From Botryococcus braunii (Eukaryota; Chlorophyta; Trebouxiophyceae): DNA of 64,000 nucleotides. Below, in pieces: positions 29,486 to 49,040 of the stretch. The DNA lies in the NCBI GenBank assembly GCA_002005505.1, contig KV908385.1, positions 135,001 through 199,000 of the forward strand, in the 5' to 3' direction. Numbering within the stretch: the stretch's first letter is position 1; each line of letters opens with the position of its first letter. The position numbers and the translations under genes are program-made. The notes beneath the pieces were generated by a model that saw only the letters and a program-made list of their open reading frames with translations, was not told the DNA's origin and ran no database searches.

Positions 29486-29901
29486 TACCGTACCGGCGCA
29501 AATTATTGGGCAATAAACTTATTTTGGGCACCCAAAAATCCCTAAATAGTAATTAAAGATAAGAAATAATCCGAAAAATAATGGCACAAATCATTGGGCA
29601 CACCCTCCAGGAGGGTCAAGGAATATTTTTTAATATTTTTTAGAACCCCCTTTCATCGTACTAGATAGTTGATCAACATTGAAACCGGTGAGTTTTGTGA
29701 CAAAAACACATCACAGTATTTTTTTAATGGTATTTTAGAGTCATCGGAACATCCCTGCACCTCGAGGACGCACGTACCGCCGACAAAAATCCTGAAAATA
29801 ATGGCGCAAATCATTGGGCACCCCCTCTGGCCGATTATTCGATTTCTTTTTAATTTGGGCGCCGAAATATTTTTTGCCCAATAATTTGCGACGGTACGGT
29901 A
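29486..29901. mobile_element. MITE-like element with long terminal inverted repeats
   Basis: The left end TACCGTACCGGCGCAAATTA (from 29486) and the reverse complement of the right end (to 29901) match over about 28 bp with one difference. The outermost TA could be a TA target duplication, as in Tc1/mariner-derived MITEs. An internal motif (AAATCATTGGGCAC) repeats at 29589 and 29810. No coding capacity. Confidence 0.75.
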
Positions 29902-29919
29902 CTCTCTAATTAGTTATAA

Positions 29920-30346
29920 CTCAGCTGGGTCCCAGCCAGTGAAATTTTTACGGAATCTTAGAGTTGTGCCACTTGGCATAATTCGGTCCCAGCTGCTGGG
30001 ATAAATGCTCGATGTCCAGCAGCAGCAACCTGATGGATTTCTGGTATGCGGTTAGAATAGGCTTCACTCTTAAATTTAAATGCTCGATGTCCACCAGCAG
30101 CAACCTGAAGGGCTTGAACCACCGGCGGTGGCCGCGGTGGGTCACATGGGTGCAGTCACATGGGAGGGCAGCGAGGCATTGCACGTCATCCTCTCCTGAG
30201 CGGGCGCAGGCCTCGAGTTCCGGGCTTCGCCTCGTGCCGGACGATGCATCCATTGTTTCATTGATAACAAGCCCCACTAAGTAAGGGGCCGCCTCCGGTA
30301 CACCGGTTATACCAGCCGGTGACAAAGGAATTTCCACATTGGGACA
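29920..30346. other. Upstream region of the RD21-like protease gene
   Basis: No exon is seen. It has two partial copies of a block (AAATGCTCGATGTCCA plus CAGCAGCAACCTGA) at about 30002 and 30078. A related sequence (GCGGTTAGAATAGGCTTCAC) also occurs at 29302-29321 with one change. Confidence 0.5.
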
Positions 30347-33300
30347 ATGAATCGCGTTTTTGTTGGGATTATTTTCCTGGCTTTCTTTGGTGGTGCCACT
30401 TGCTTTGAAGGTCTCTGGTTCGGGCTGGAAACGCGAGAACATCACATTCATGCTGTGGGAGTTGCAAAGGTAATGAATGGTGTGGCGTTTTAGCTGATTA
30501 AATGCCTGGACCGTTGATCTGTGTTTCGGAGGAAAATGACACGTGATGTGGTGGGAACAGACAAATCCTCGGGCAGCTTTCATGAGCTGGCTGCGTCGGT
30601 TTGAAAAGCAGTATCACAATGATGTCGAGGTAAGTGACGTGCTTCTGCGAACCCCGCGTGGTGGGGTCTTGCGGCTCGGTGAAGTAGGCTCGTTTCGGTT
30701 TTAGCCCTTGTTCACCCTCCATGTGCATGCGTCTGCACAGGAACTCGAGCGCCGTTTTGTGGCCTGGGTCGACAATCTGGAGTACGTGTACGAGCATAAC
30801 ACGAAACCGGGTGTCTCCTACTGGGTACGTGCGTGAAGCTCCTGCTGGAGTTGCCCGATCGTCGTTGACATTAGATGACGCATCGTCTGGTAGTCACATT
30901 GAGTGGGGTTGTGATGGCTTGTGTTCTTGCTCTTAATCCACGATTTGGGGGATGCAGCTTGGCATGAATCCCATGGCGGACTTAACCCATGAGGAGTACA
31001 AGCAATACTCATTGGGATACCGGTACGTTTGCTTGCTAATGTGAAGTGTGTTATTTCAAAATGCTGCACAATTTACACATTTTTGCATCTATTTTAAGTT
31101 TTTTTGAATGTAACAGGCCAGATTTGCGGCAACTTGGAGCAAGAAAAACAGGTTTTATGTATGAGAATGCAACTGCTGCCAAGCAGATTGATTGGAGGGA
31201 GAAAGGCGCTGTGACTGTTGTGAAAAATCAGAAACAGGCAAGTGAATTTCTGTGATTAGGTCGGGTTAATATGGGTGGCTTCCGCCCAGCTTAGTGACTC
31301 CCGTGGCGTGTGCGCTGCAGTGTGGCTCCTGCTGGGCTTTTTCCACTACAGGCTCTGTTGAGGGAATCAATGCTATTTATAGTGGAGAGCTTGTAACACT
31401 AAGCGAGCAGGAGCTCATCGACTGTGACACTAGCAGAGACCACGGCTGCCATGGCGGCTTGATGGACTTCGCATTTGCTTTTATCCTTGCGGTAAGGGCC
31501 TGCATAAGGTTTGTCTACGCAAGTGTTTGTGGCCCTATTGTCAAGGCATCTTTTCATGCAGAGGTATGCAATCTGTGCTTCTGAGCTCGGTCTGGGGCCG
31601 AACCTGACTCGTGATGAACATCCTACCGTTGGACCTCATGTTTAAGCAGTTTGGTAGGGCCTCTTGATTCTTGTGGGCGAGTGTATTGCGGAGTGAGAGG
31701 CCAGGTAGAGGGAGAGTTTTCTCTGGTTAGCTCGATTTCCTGGGCAGAGTTGGGCATTGCTGCATGAGTGATGCACATTATGGGAGTTTGGCTCGGGCTG
31801 CAGAATGGGGGCATTGATACTGAGGAGGACTACAAGTACAAGGCAGAGGAACAACAGTGCAGGATCGACAAGCAGAACCGGCATGTGGTCTCCATTGATG
31901 GATACGAGGACGTTCCACCAAATGATGAGAACGCTTTGCTGAAGGTAGACCAGCCTGCCTGTTGGCCCCATGCACGTCACCTTGACTGAATAGCGTTTTG
32001 AAGGAACACATGTTGTGGGTGGTGCAATGTCATGATCTGTCGCACCTGGGAGCTGTGAGCTGGATTGCAAGCTATGTTAGCCGAGTCTTTCCTTAAGGAT
32101 ATTGACCAGCATTTGGTTGTTTCTGCATGTTGGACAATTGGTGTCATGTTGTGCTGTGAAACCCCGATACTTCTGAGAGGATGTGATGTATGTTCCGCTT
32201 ACAAGGCTAGAGCAAAGGAGCATAAGGCAAAACTTACCATTGCGGTGCCATGGCCTCCGTACCAATTTCTCCGGGGCCGGAAGGGGGGGGGGGCAAAGAG
32301 AGGGGGGGAAGACACACACATACCCCTGCTGGATATTCATGTTTGCCAGCACTCCAGTAGGAGCCCCCTGTCTGAGATTGTTTTGGGGATTATGTAGGCA
32401 GTGTCCCACCAGCCTATCAGTGTGGCCATTGAGGCAGACGAGCGCGACTTTCAGCTTTACCAGGGCGGCGTCTTTGATGCGCCATGCGGCACAGCCCTTG
32501 ACCATGGTGTGCTGGCCGTTGGTTTTGGTAATGAGGCTGGCCAGGACTACTGGATTGTCAAGAACTCTTGGGGTGCGCTCCTGTGGTCTGCTAAGTGCAA
32601 GCTTAAGTGTTGTCTGTGGCACAACCCCCCCCCCCTCCCCCTCCAGGGAATTTGTTGTTGTCTGATCTCAACCTTCTTTCACTATTTTCTGTGTAGAGGA
32701 TTTCGCCTGTCAGGTTCTATGTCCCAAGCTTTGCTGTATTTGCTGTCTTGTAGGAATGGAAGCTGTGGCCAGGGGGTTTTTACCTTATATGTGATTCATG
32801 ATGGAGGGTATGGCAACTTACGGCTTCTTGAGTCCTGTCCAGGAGCTTGCAGTTGTCATGAAGGTCGTCAGCTTCTTCTGTGTCTTTCCCTCCTGGAGAT
32901 GCATGTGAATCCAGACTGGTGCTGTGTTCGTAGATTTTTTCAATTATCTGACACGCTTGTGTGGGCGGCTGAGCAGGCCCTGAGTGGGGAGACAAAGGCT
33001 ACATCAAGTTGGTGAGGGGCCTTTCCTCATCTCCCACAGGTCAATGCGGCATTGCCATGCAGGCCTCCTACCCGACCAAGAACACGCCCAACCCTCCTCC
33101 TTCCCCACCCACTCCGCCAGAGCCACCAAGCCCGCCTCCTGGCCCCGAGCCCACCCAGTGCGATGACGCCACTTCCTGCCCCAATGGTAATCCCCGTTCT
33201 ACAAGGCATGTTCACGGGTGATTAATTCCAAAGAGATTTAACATAGTCATAATAATACTATAATTATCTTAAAGAGGCAAACATGAGGGCGAGCTTTTAC

Positions 33301-33904
33301 AAGGCTGGTATGTGGGTGGATTGGGTTTGGCACTGCAGCCAATGGCTTAGGGCTTTTCAGCCTCAAATTTTGCGTAATAGTGTGGTTCTGCTGTTGGTAA
33401 GGAAAGTTACATGCAGTTGCTCATCTTGATTCACATGACTGCGTTCTGCAACGTCCTCCATTCACCCGGTGGCAGGGCTTTAGGGGAGACATTTGTCAAG
33501 CAGAACGGGGTCAGGCATGACGCAAGCATGTAGGGGTAAACATCGCACGATGCGAACATGTGCTTGAGGGAAGGGGGAGTGTGTCCATGCGGTACATGCG
33601 CCTGTCTGTCTTGCTGCTCTCGTCGCGATCACATGTATTGCAGAGCATTCTGTAAGGAGCTGTGAGCATTAGCTGCGTATGGATATGGGTGGCAGGAAGC
33701 ACTTGCTGCTGCATGAGGGACTTCTTTGGCTTCTGCTTCACATGGGCCTGCTGCCCACTCCCTGCAGCCACTTGCTGTGAGGATCATGAGCACTGCTGCC
33801 CCCACGACCTGCCTGTCTGCGATACGGCTGCTGGCCGTTGCTTAGCCAGCAAGGGCACTATCGAGGGCTCCGTGCCCTGGTCCACAAAAATTCCTGCCAC
33901 CAAG
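30347..33904 (+). CDS. RD21: RD21-like papain-family cysteine protease with granulin domain
   Basis: A vacuolar or lysosomal C1A protease. Predicted exons: 30347-30479, 30577-30629, 30741-30824, 30958-31022, 31117-31237, 31321-31491, 31804-31944, 32398-32572, 32977-33186, 33696-33904; phases agree throughout (454 codons), with a short final exon not located. A signal peptide starts [16 protein letters not shown]. The I29 propeptide has [15 protein letters not shown] and [12 protein letters not shown]. The mature domain has Q150, catalytic C156 (CGSCWAF), H292 ([10 protein letters not shown]) and N312 (VKNSWG). A proline-rich linker ([18 protein letters not shown]) precedes a granulin domain with [17 protein letters not shown]. 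This pro-papain-Pro-granulin order defines the plant RD21 group. Intron 5 begins GC rather than GT. Very short exon 2 is less certain than the rest. Confidence 0.92.
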
Positions 33905-34188
33905 GTAAGCAAAGACTAAAATCCTCTTGCTGGAGTAGTGTCTGTCTGATGTGGTGGTGGTGGTTGTTTCCTCTGCTGTGTCCACCCCCGCCTCCTCGAC
34001 CTCTTGTGTTTGCTGTTCCCTATCACTCCTGCTCTGTGTTCCTCTTCCCCCTTCCCTTTTCCACTCTTTGTTTATGGCTTTCCCCTCGGTGTAGGTCATT
34101 TTAAAGAAACGAGTAAAGTGCAAACCACATAAAAGAAATGGCCAACAGGTACAACCGCAAAAACTCCCACGTGTGCCCCCCTCCCCCC

Positions 34189-34255
<67 letters not shown>

Positions 34256-34271
34256 ACGCACACACACACAC

Positions 34272-34323
<52 letters not shown>

Positions 34324-36401
34324 CAATTTCCAACAGTGAGGGGGAAAAGCTTTGTCATGAGGGGGGTTGGAAGACAATTCTGGGGGTGCGGGAGTTTGTG
34401 TATGTGTCTCTTGGGCCCCCCACCCCGCCCCATTCTTTTTTGACGGCAGGCATTTGCGCTAACATGGCCTTCTCAAGGATGACTTGAGGCAAGTAGTCGT
34501 GAATATTCGTAGCTTAGCAAATGCATTGCCGTTACGCAGGGCCCGAAGATTGCCTCTATGTAGAGCTTTCAGTAATGTACACGTCACGCCTCCGTGAGGT
34601 TGTGCTGAGCAGACTGTGGTTTGGGTGGGTTGCAGACTCACCAAGGCCGCTCCTGGCATTTGCCTTTCAGCAGCAAGGCCGAGGTGTCCAAGGCTTAAAA
34701 GCTGGTTGTAAGTTATTCCTGCAAGTCATGCTGGCTTCAGAGAACGAGGGGGAAGGAAGGTAGTGAAAAGCACGAGTATCGCTGGGGCATGAGAACACTG
34801 TGACTGTAGAATGTACTCTGAGGCTATCCAGTTTTGGGGTTTTTTGGAGTGCGTGAACAGCTTAATATGGGGTTTGAGGTACCCTTCCCTGAAGGTTGTA
34901 TTTTGTGTCAAGGAAATTTTGGCGTGACTGAAGTTCTGTTGGGAGCTGGCTAAGCCCTGACTGGCAAACTCTTGAAATTCGAAACAGTGAAAAAGGTGTT
35001 AGCTCAGGGAGTGAGGTCATTTAAGGAACTGTGAGCAGTGCATTGCGATCCTTTCTTCGCGGTCTGAGGCGATTGCCATTGTATAGTAGAGTGTATGACC
35101 TTGGTCAACACAACTCCGTGTATCATAGCCTACAGCATTCTTAGAGTGTGGCCTTTCCTTTAGAATTTGGGCCTTGCGGTTTCGAATGTATCTACAGCCA
35201 GAGACTTGGAATGTTGACTCGGGAGCGTAGCGCTCGGGAGAATCAGAGGCCAGCGGTTTTCTGGATTGACTACCAAGCTGATATGCAATGCTGGGGCGAA
35301 GCGACACTGTAAAATTTTCTTTGCCTTCATTGCAACTTGCTGCTTGTCTTCACACTTTAGTCAGCGTTTGCATTGCACCCCGCGCTGTGGGAAGTTGCGA
35401 AGCACAGAAGCTCTGCTTGGATTCGGAGTGGCAGCAGCAATGTCCTTTTGTGGCTTGGTGGATTTATAAACTTCAAATGCACTTGCGATGACTTGTAGGC
35501 TGTACTTGAACAGCCTCTGATGGCCTATTGTCTGCTACCGTGGTCTCTTAAGGCGTCATCGCAAGGTTTGGATGCTTGGATACCCTCATGGATTGAATTT
35601 ATACATCCTTCCTCACTGCCCAGCAAGACCCTGAGGCCTTCGCTGATCTGGGTTAATCAAGAAAACGATCTGTGCAATCCTGTATCCGTGTGGCTTTGTG
35701 GTGGTCCAACACTTCATTGCTGTTCCATCCAGGCTGCGGAGTGGTGCTGGTTGGGCGCAACGTGGGACTAAAATGTGCTGTGTGTAGAACAACAGCAACA
35801 GTCCTCTGTACAGCCTTGAGATTACGTTGGAGAGCAGCTGATAAAAATGGTAGTGTACTGGGGTGGACACTCAGCAGTGTCTATGGTGGTAGATTATCAC
35901 AGTGTAGCTGGTTAATCAGGTTTTCTGCCTCGTAATTCTATGGAACTTTTTTCAGGAGGGTCTGGCTCTTGGAATTCATGTACAATAACATATTGTCCAC
36001 AACAGATCTGTGTCTCAACTTCCAGCTCTGCTGCTACATTCAAGTCCATGGTGCAGGGCGGATGTTTTTGCGAGTCGACCTGATGCAAGATTATCTGTAG
36101 AAAATTTATCTGATGCAAGATTGTGTGGCACCCTCAAGTCTCCAGAACACCCGAACTATTATGTAATCGAGGTCAATGGCCTAGGGTTTCGATCGCGCCA
36201 TATCGCCTCGCCCTGTTGCAGGGCCCCTGCAACTGCAGCACAGAATTTTTCATGTTCCGGAGTCCGGCCGTTTCAGCCGGCCAAGTTTGAACTCGTAAAC
36301 AGTCTATTTCTGGGAACGCCGTTTGACAATGTTCTACCTCTACGTTTGTTCACGTTGTAACTTGACATAACGTTATGTCTTCGCTGAAATAGGCCTGGCA
36401 A
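33905..36401. other. Region between protease and FAR1-like gene
   Basis: The protease's last few residues, stop codon and 3' UTR must begin here; one candidate final exon starts after GTGTAG at 34094. Beyond that no gene is recognised. An AC array is listed separately. Confidence 0.45.
34192..34320. repeat. (AC)n microsatellite with GCAC variants
   Basis: About 130 bp, interrupted by CGCACACGCAC changes near 34245-34276. Confidence 0.95.
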
Positions 36402-37534
36402 ATGCATTTTGACTTGAGTTTGCCCCCTCCGGGGCCGTTTGATGTCTTAGACCCAACCCTGAGGAGAACGACAGAACTTTTCCGCAACAAAGACTACACT
36501 TTTTTCTTTATTCCAGAAGATAGGTTCATGGACTTCAAAGCCGGAGAAGAATTAGGGGCAGACGCAAGTTTCGCCGTCAAGAAGCACCACTGCCGTGCGG
36601 GAAAGGAAAATACAACGAGATTTGTAAGTTTTGATGTTGAACGTAAGCATCAAAGAATAACTTAATGTGGGTAGCGATACCCATCCTCTAAGGGAGCCCG
36701 GTTCCTGCACAGAGGGAAACAAGGACGCTTGAGGAGCTTGTTATAACTTGCAAGCACGGGCCTGAAGACTTATCAGCTGAAATTGGCGTGGCACAACCTA
36801 GAAAGCCCAATACCCGTTGTCGTGGTGTGGAACTTCGGGGCTCCTGTAAACGAGGGTGCCCTGTTTTCTTCAGTGCAAAGAGAATTGAAGTGGTATCCAA
36901 GAACATGAAATGCTGGAAGGTCCAATATCTTGCACTGGAGCATAAGAATCATCCTACTAAAGATAGAAACATGAAATGCTGTAAGTCTCAGACTCTACTT
37001 GCAGCCTCCCATCCCGTGTCCATGCCAGCCACTTCAGCGCACGAAACACCCCAAGTGCACCAGACCCCTTACTTCTCTCAAACTTGTCCTACAGAGGAAC
37101 GCCGGATGATTACAGCACTTTTGGTTGAGCTTACAGAGTTGGTGTCTTGCGCTCCGTTGGAATCTCTCACGGAGATCAACTTCGGCCTGCGCCATCTCAT
37201 TGCCAATTGTAAAAACACGCAGTCCGAACGTGCGCACCTTGTAGAAGCAACAGCTGCCAATGTTGTGATTCCCAACAGTGATGATGACAATAGCTTAAAG
37301 CGGAAGAAGGATGGGCTGGAGAGTCTGGCAGACCCGAAACGTCAAAAGTTACCAAAAACTCACGGGCCTCCAGTTATCCCTGTGAAGCCACCACAGCAGA
37401 AAATTGGGACAAGCTCTGTAGCCGATGAGTTGGGGGCAGCAACACCAGCAAGAGCACAATCCACGCAAAGACCAGCTCAATTGCAGTCCAAGGCAGCCTA
37501 CACAGACCCCGCACCTATCCCAGCACTCAAGTAG
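36402..37534 (+). CDS. FAR1-like zinc-binding domain protein (two exons, 347 aa)
   Basis: Predicted exons 36402-36623 and 36713-37534, joined in phase across a GTAAGT/CACAG intron. Residues 30-155 resemble the FAR1/WRKY-GCM1 DNA-binding fold: an FKAGEEL...FAVKK start, an ITCKHG block, then GSCKRGCPVFF (C119, C123), W142 and EHKNHP (H151, H154). These are the positions that bind zinc in FAR1/FHY3 and MULE transposases. The rest has a helical, leucine-rich stretch (MITALLVELTELV) and a basic KRKK site (about 265), then a proline/serine/threonine-rich tail. No MULE catalytic or SWIM domain follows, so it may be a domesticated transposase DNA-binding domain acting as a regulator. The start codon is not certain, since an upstream exon is possible. 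Confidence 0.6.
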
Positions 37535-38175
37535 TGCAAGTGAACGCCAATACGCTCACCAATTACATGACCCAAATGCAGATCTACCCACAGTTTTTGG
37601 TACCAAATCAATTGAACACTTGGGCCTTCCTGACTTCCTTACAGCCTGTGACAAATTCACAAGCATGTAATACAGACAATGCTGCGCCACAAGAGTGTCC
37701 ATTGACCACCCAGAACTTGTAGGGGGAAACACGTCCAATGCAGAGAGCTGGACTTCTGGACATGCTCTTAATAACAACTGGTGTTTATCAACACCACCCA
37801 AAAAGGGAATTGATAACATGGCCCAGCTCATCTTGGTATGTTGCAACACACCTCCTTGTGTACCCTCCCTTATCCCCCCCTCCCCCGACGTTTGGCCATG
37901 CTTCCAGAGATACCCTTATGCTGCTTGCTCGTATGTGTGTGTGCATGTGTCTGTGAGTGACTGGGAGAGGGTGTGTGCTGGGAAGGTGGAGAGAGGGAGA
38001 TAGCTAGAGATCTCCCATTTTGAGTAGTAGAGGGACACTCAATTACATGGGATGCCAGGAATGTTTGGTAAGATGTGATGTGACTCAATACCCGTGCATA
38101 AGTTTTTTGGGGATTCCAGCCATGACAACTGATTTCCCAGGGTGGACAGGTCTGACAGAAAGAGGGAGACAGACA

Positions 38176-38822
<647 letters not shown>

Positions 38823-39180
38823 TTTAAAGGAAGACGGTGGGGAAGCCCCTAGCAAGAGAGAGGGGGAGAGAGATTTTGATTGGGGTGGAACTGGATTGAA
38901 GCCCAGGGGTTGCACGGGTTGGCCCAAGTTCCATTTGCAATTCCAAACTTTTGATTGGTGTTTAAAAAACACCAGTACGTTGCCCCGCAGACACGCGCGC
39001 GCGGGCACACACACACACACAGGCTAACACGCACGCTAAATGCTTGCGCATGCACAAACACTCATCTCTACTGCCCCCCCAACCAATACCCACATCTCCA
39101 CTCCCCCCCCCTCCCCCCCACACCCACACACACATGCACGCACACTCACATACACAAACATTCAGATCTACGCGCGTGCA

Positions 39181-39197
39181 CACACACACACACACAC

Positions 39198-39248
<51 letters not shown>
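39181..39248. repeat. (AC)n microsatellite
   Basis: AC with one TTAC change near 39198; preceded by CACAC-rich degenerate sequence from 39006. Confidence 0.9.
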
Positions 39249-39250
<2 letters not shown>

Positions 39251-39657
39251 CCCACAGGAAATAGAAACACAACTGTGTGCTTATCAGCACATGCTAGCAC
39301 ACATCACATCAGTAGCTAACGAGCAAATTGCCTCAATGAAACCTGGAGCTGCCCGGACGTGCGCGGGCGAGATCATTCGAGAGGAAAGTAAGGGGAAAAG
39401 ACAGAGTGAGAGATCCCATGTCCAAACTGTTTTGCATAGCGGAAAGCCATGATGTAGAACCCTCAATAACATTTGTATGCACACACACCCACATGTGCAC
39501 ACCCACACCTTAAAGAATCCTACAACGCACATATGTAACCTCACTGTACCTTATCAATCCCTTCCTCTGGCAATAAATATAGGTATCATGGGACTTGTAG
39601 CACCTGATAGTCCAGTGCCCTGGCTGGCCTGCTGTCATTACTGTGCTGTTCGGAAAA

Positions 39658-39660
<3 letters not shown>

Positions 39661-39744
<84 letters not shown>

Positions 39745-39747
39745 TGT
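39661..39747. repeat. (GT)n microsatellite
   Basis: About 82 bp of pure GT. Confidence 0.95.
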
Positions 39748-40663
39748 GTTTATATGTGACAGAGAGAAGGATGGGGAGTGAGACAGCGGCGGGGATGTGT
39801 TGTTTACACCTCTGAGAACACGGTATCAGCAAAACACTCACACATAGGGGTCGGAAAAGGGGAGAGAGAGGGGAGGAGACAGAAAAAAAGGGGGGGGGGG
39901 AGGACATCACCTGTGGTCATGCTTCAACAATTGCTGCACATTGTTTGCTTGCAGATGTATAATGTTAATAAGCCAAGAGGATGTCTGGACACCTGATGGA
40001 GCAACCATGAACCCTGAAATGACTTGGTTCCCGTACTGTGTTCATACGGAACATACTCCTGAACTGTCAGTCATCCACAACCCCTGGTGTGGCAACTCTC
40101 CGACTCCTCAATATTCTGTTAAAAGACGTATGGGGTACAGTCCACGCCAGAGTTTTTCAGCCACAAAGCGTCACGTGTCTTGAAAATGGTTCCCCTCAAA
40201 TGCAATTTCCCTCCCCCCCCCCTCCCCTCTCTCCCCAAACTCCTCTTCCAGACAATGCTATGGGGCAGGTGGCAGTACAGAAATTCAGAAAGAGCCAAAG
40301 TCCGCATCTGACGTAGCCACCGAGTCCCTCTTGCGACAAGAACAGTCGCTCTGGTCATCTTGTCCTCTGTCCACTCTACATGTATAACAGCTACATACTC
40401 GCCGAGACCCACACCTAGCCAAAGTCCAGTGATCTGCCCTGCGTGTCCTCACTCAGGCAGTACAGGCAAGCAGACAGGCAGTACTAACTTGCAGTACACA
40501 GTCTGACAACATTGAAGCAGCCTCCTCATGAGGCCTCGAGAAGGAGCTGTGTAAACATGGGACGGCAGCTTTGGGCAGGTACATGCAGTACATTCCCTTG
40601 GGTGATAACACCAGGGGACATCTTGTGCACGGGTGTTGCACGGATCAGCTCGGTCACAGAGCC

Positions 40664-48308
<7,645 letters not shown>

Positions 48309-49040
48309 TTCAATTGTGACCTTGAATGAAATCTCCCGACGAGATACGCACGACCATCAAAAACTACTAAAAAGCGCCCATTTCCGCAAGTAATTATGCG
48401 AGGCAGACCTTAGAGGAGATCATAGAAGCTATCGATGATGCATACACAGCCCAAAAAGAAAATGAGGCACAGCTGATTGAAAGATATGTTTTGCACATGA
48501 CAAGACATCCACGACATTTGTCTCGTCCACGTCGGGTCTCCTATCCTCGATTGTGATCAGAGCCTCTGATTCAGAGGGCCACGTGAGGTAAGTGCTCCCC
48601 ACGGCGCTGCTCATAGATGATCACGTGATCAGAGAAAGCGGCGATGTACAAGGCCACGTGATCATTTCGTGCGTCCAACATGAACTTTATCTTGTCTGTC
48701 GGACTCCTTGTGCTGCATGCGACGAGAAGGCAATTCACCTGCAGAGTCCCATTAACACGAGAAATAAAGGGGTAGAAAAAACGAAGTTGTTGAACGGCTC
48801 GGCCTGCCTTTCTTGAGAGGCAGTAAGTTACTACCTCTTGTTTGAAGTTCGGTTCAAACGTTACGAGCAAAGCAGTAGGGCTACGTGATTCAATCAATTG
48901 TGAACCCTTGCTGTACATCACTGTGGGAAAATAGTGCAGCACACTATCAATTTAGCAATCATCGTGAAAACTCTACAGGCACGGCGGTTATTCGATTGTG
49001 AGTAGGTCCACCGAAAACGCCCTAACACGACGACTTGACG
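48309..49040. promoter_or_regulatory. Divergent intergenic region with CACGTG cluster
   Basis: The 732 bp between the synthetase start (minus) and CRC gene start (plus) contain three CACGTG cores: CCACGTGAGG (48579-48588), the perfect 14-bp palindrome TGATCACGTGATCA (48618-48631) and CCACGTGATCA (48654-48664). A TACGTGAT also occurs near 48882. CACGTG is the G-box/E-box core bound by plant bZIP and bHLH factors. No coding exon is recognised here. Confidence 0.55.

Noticed and set aside
29948..30583. Minus-strand frame of 211 codons.
   Set aside because: It runs antisense across protease exon 1 and the start of exon 2, has no known motif, and lies where the plus strand has a convincing signal peptide and propeptide.
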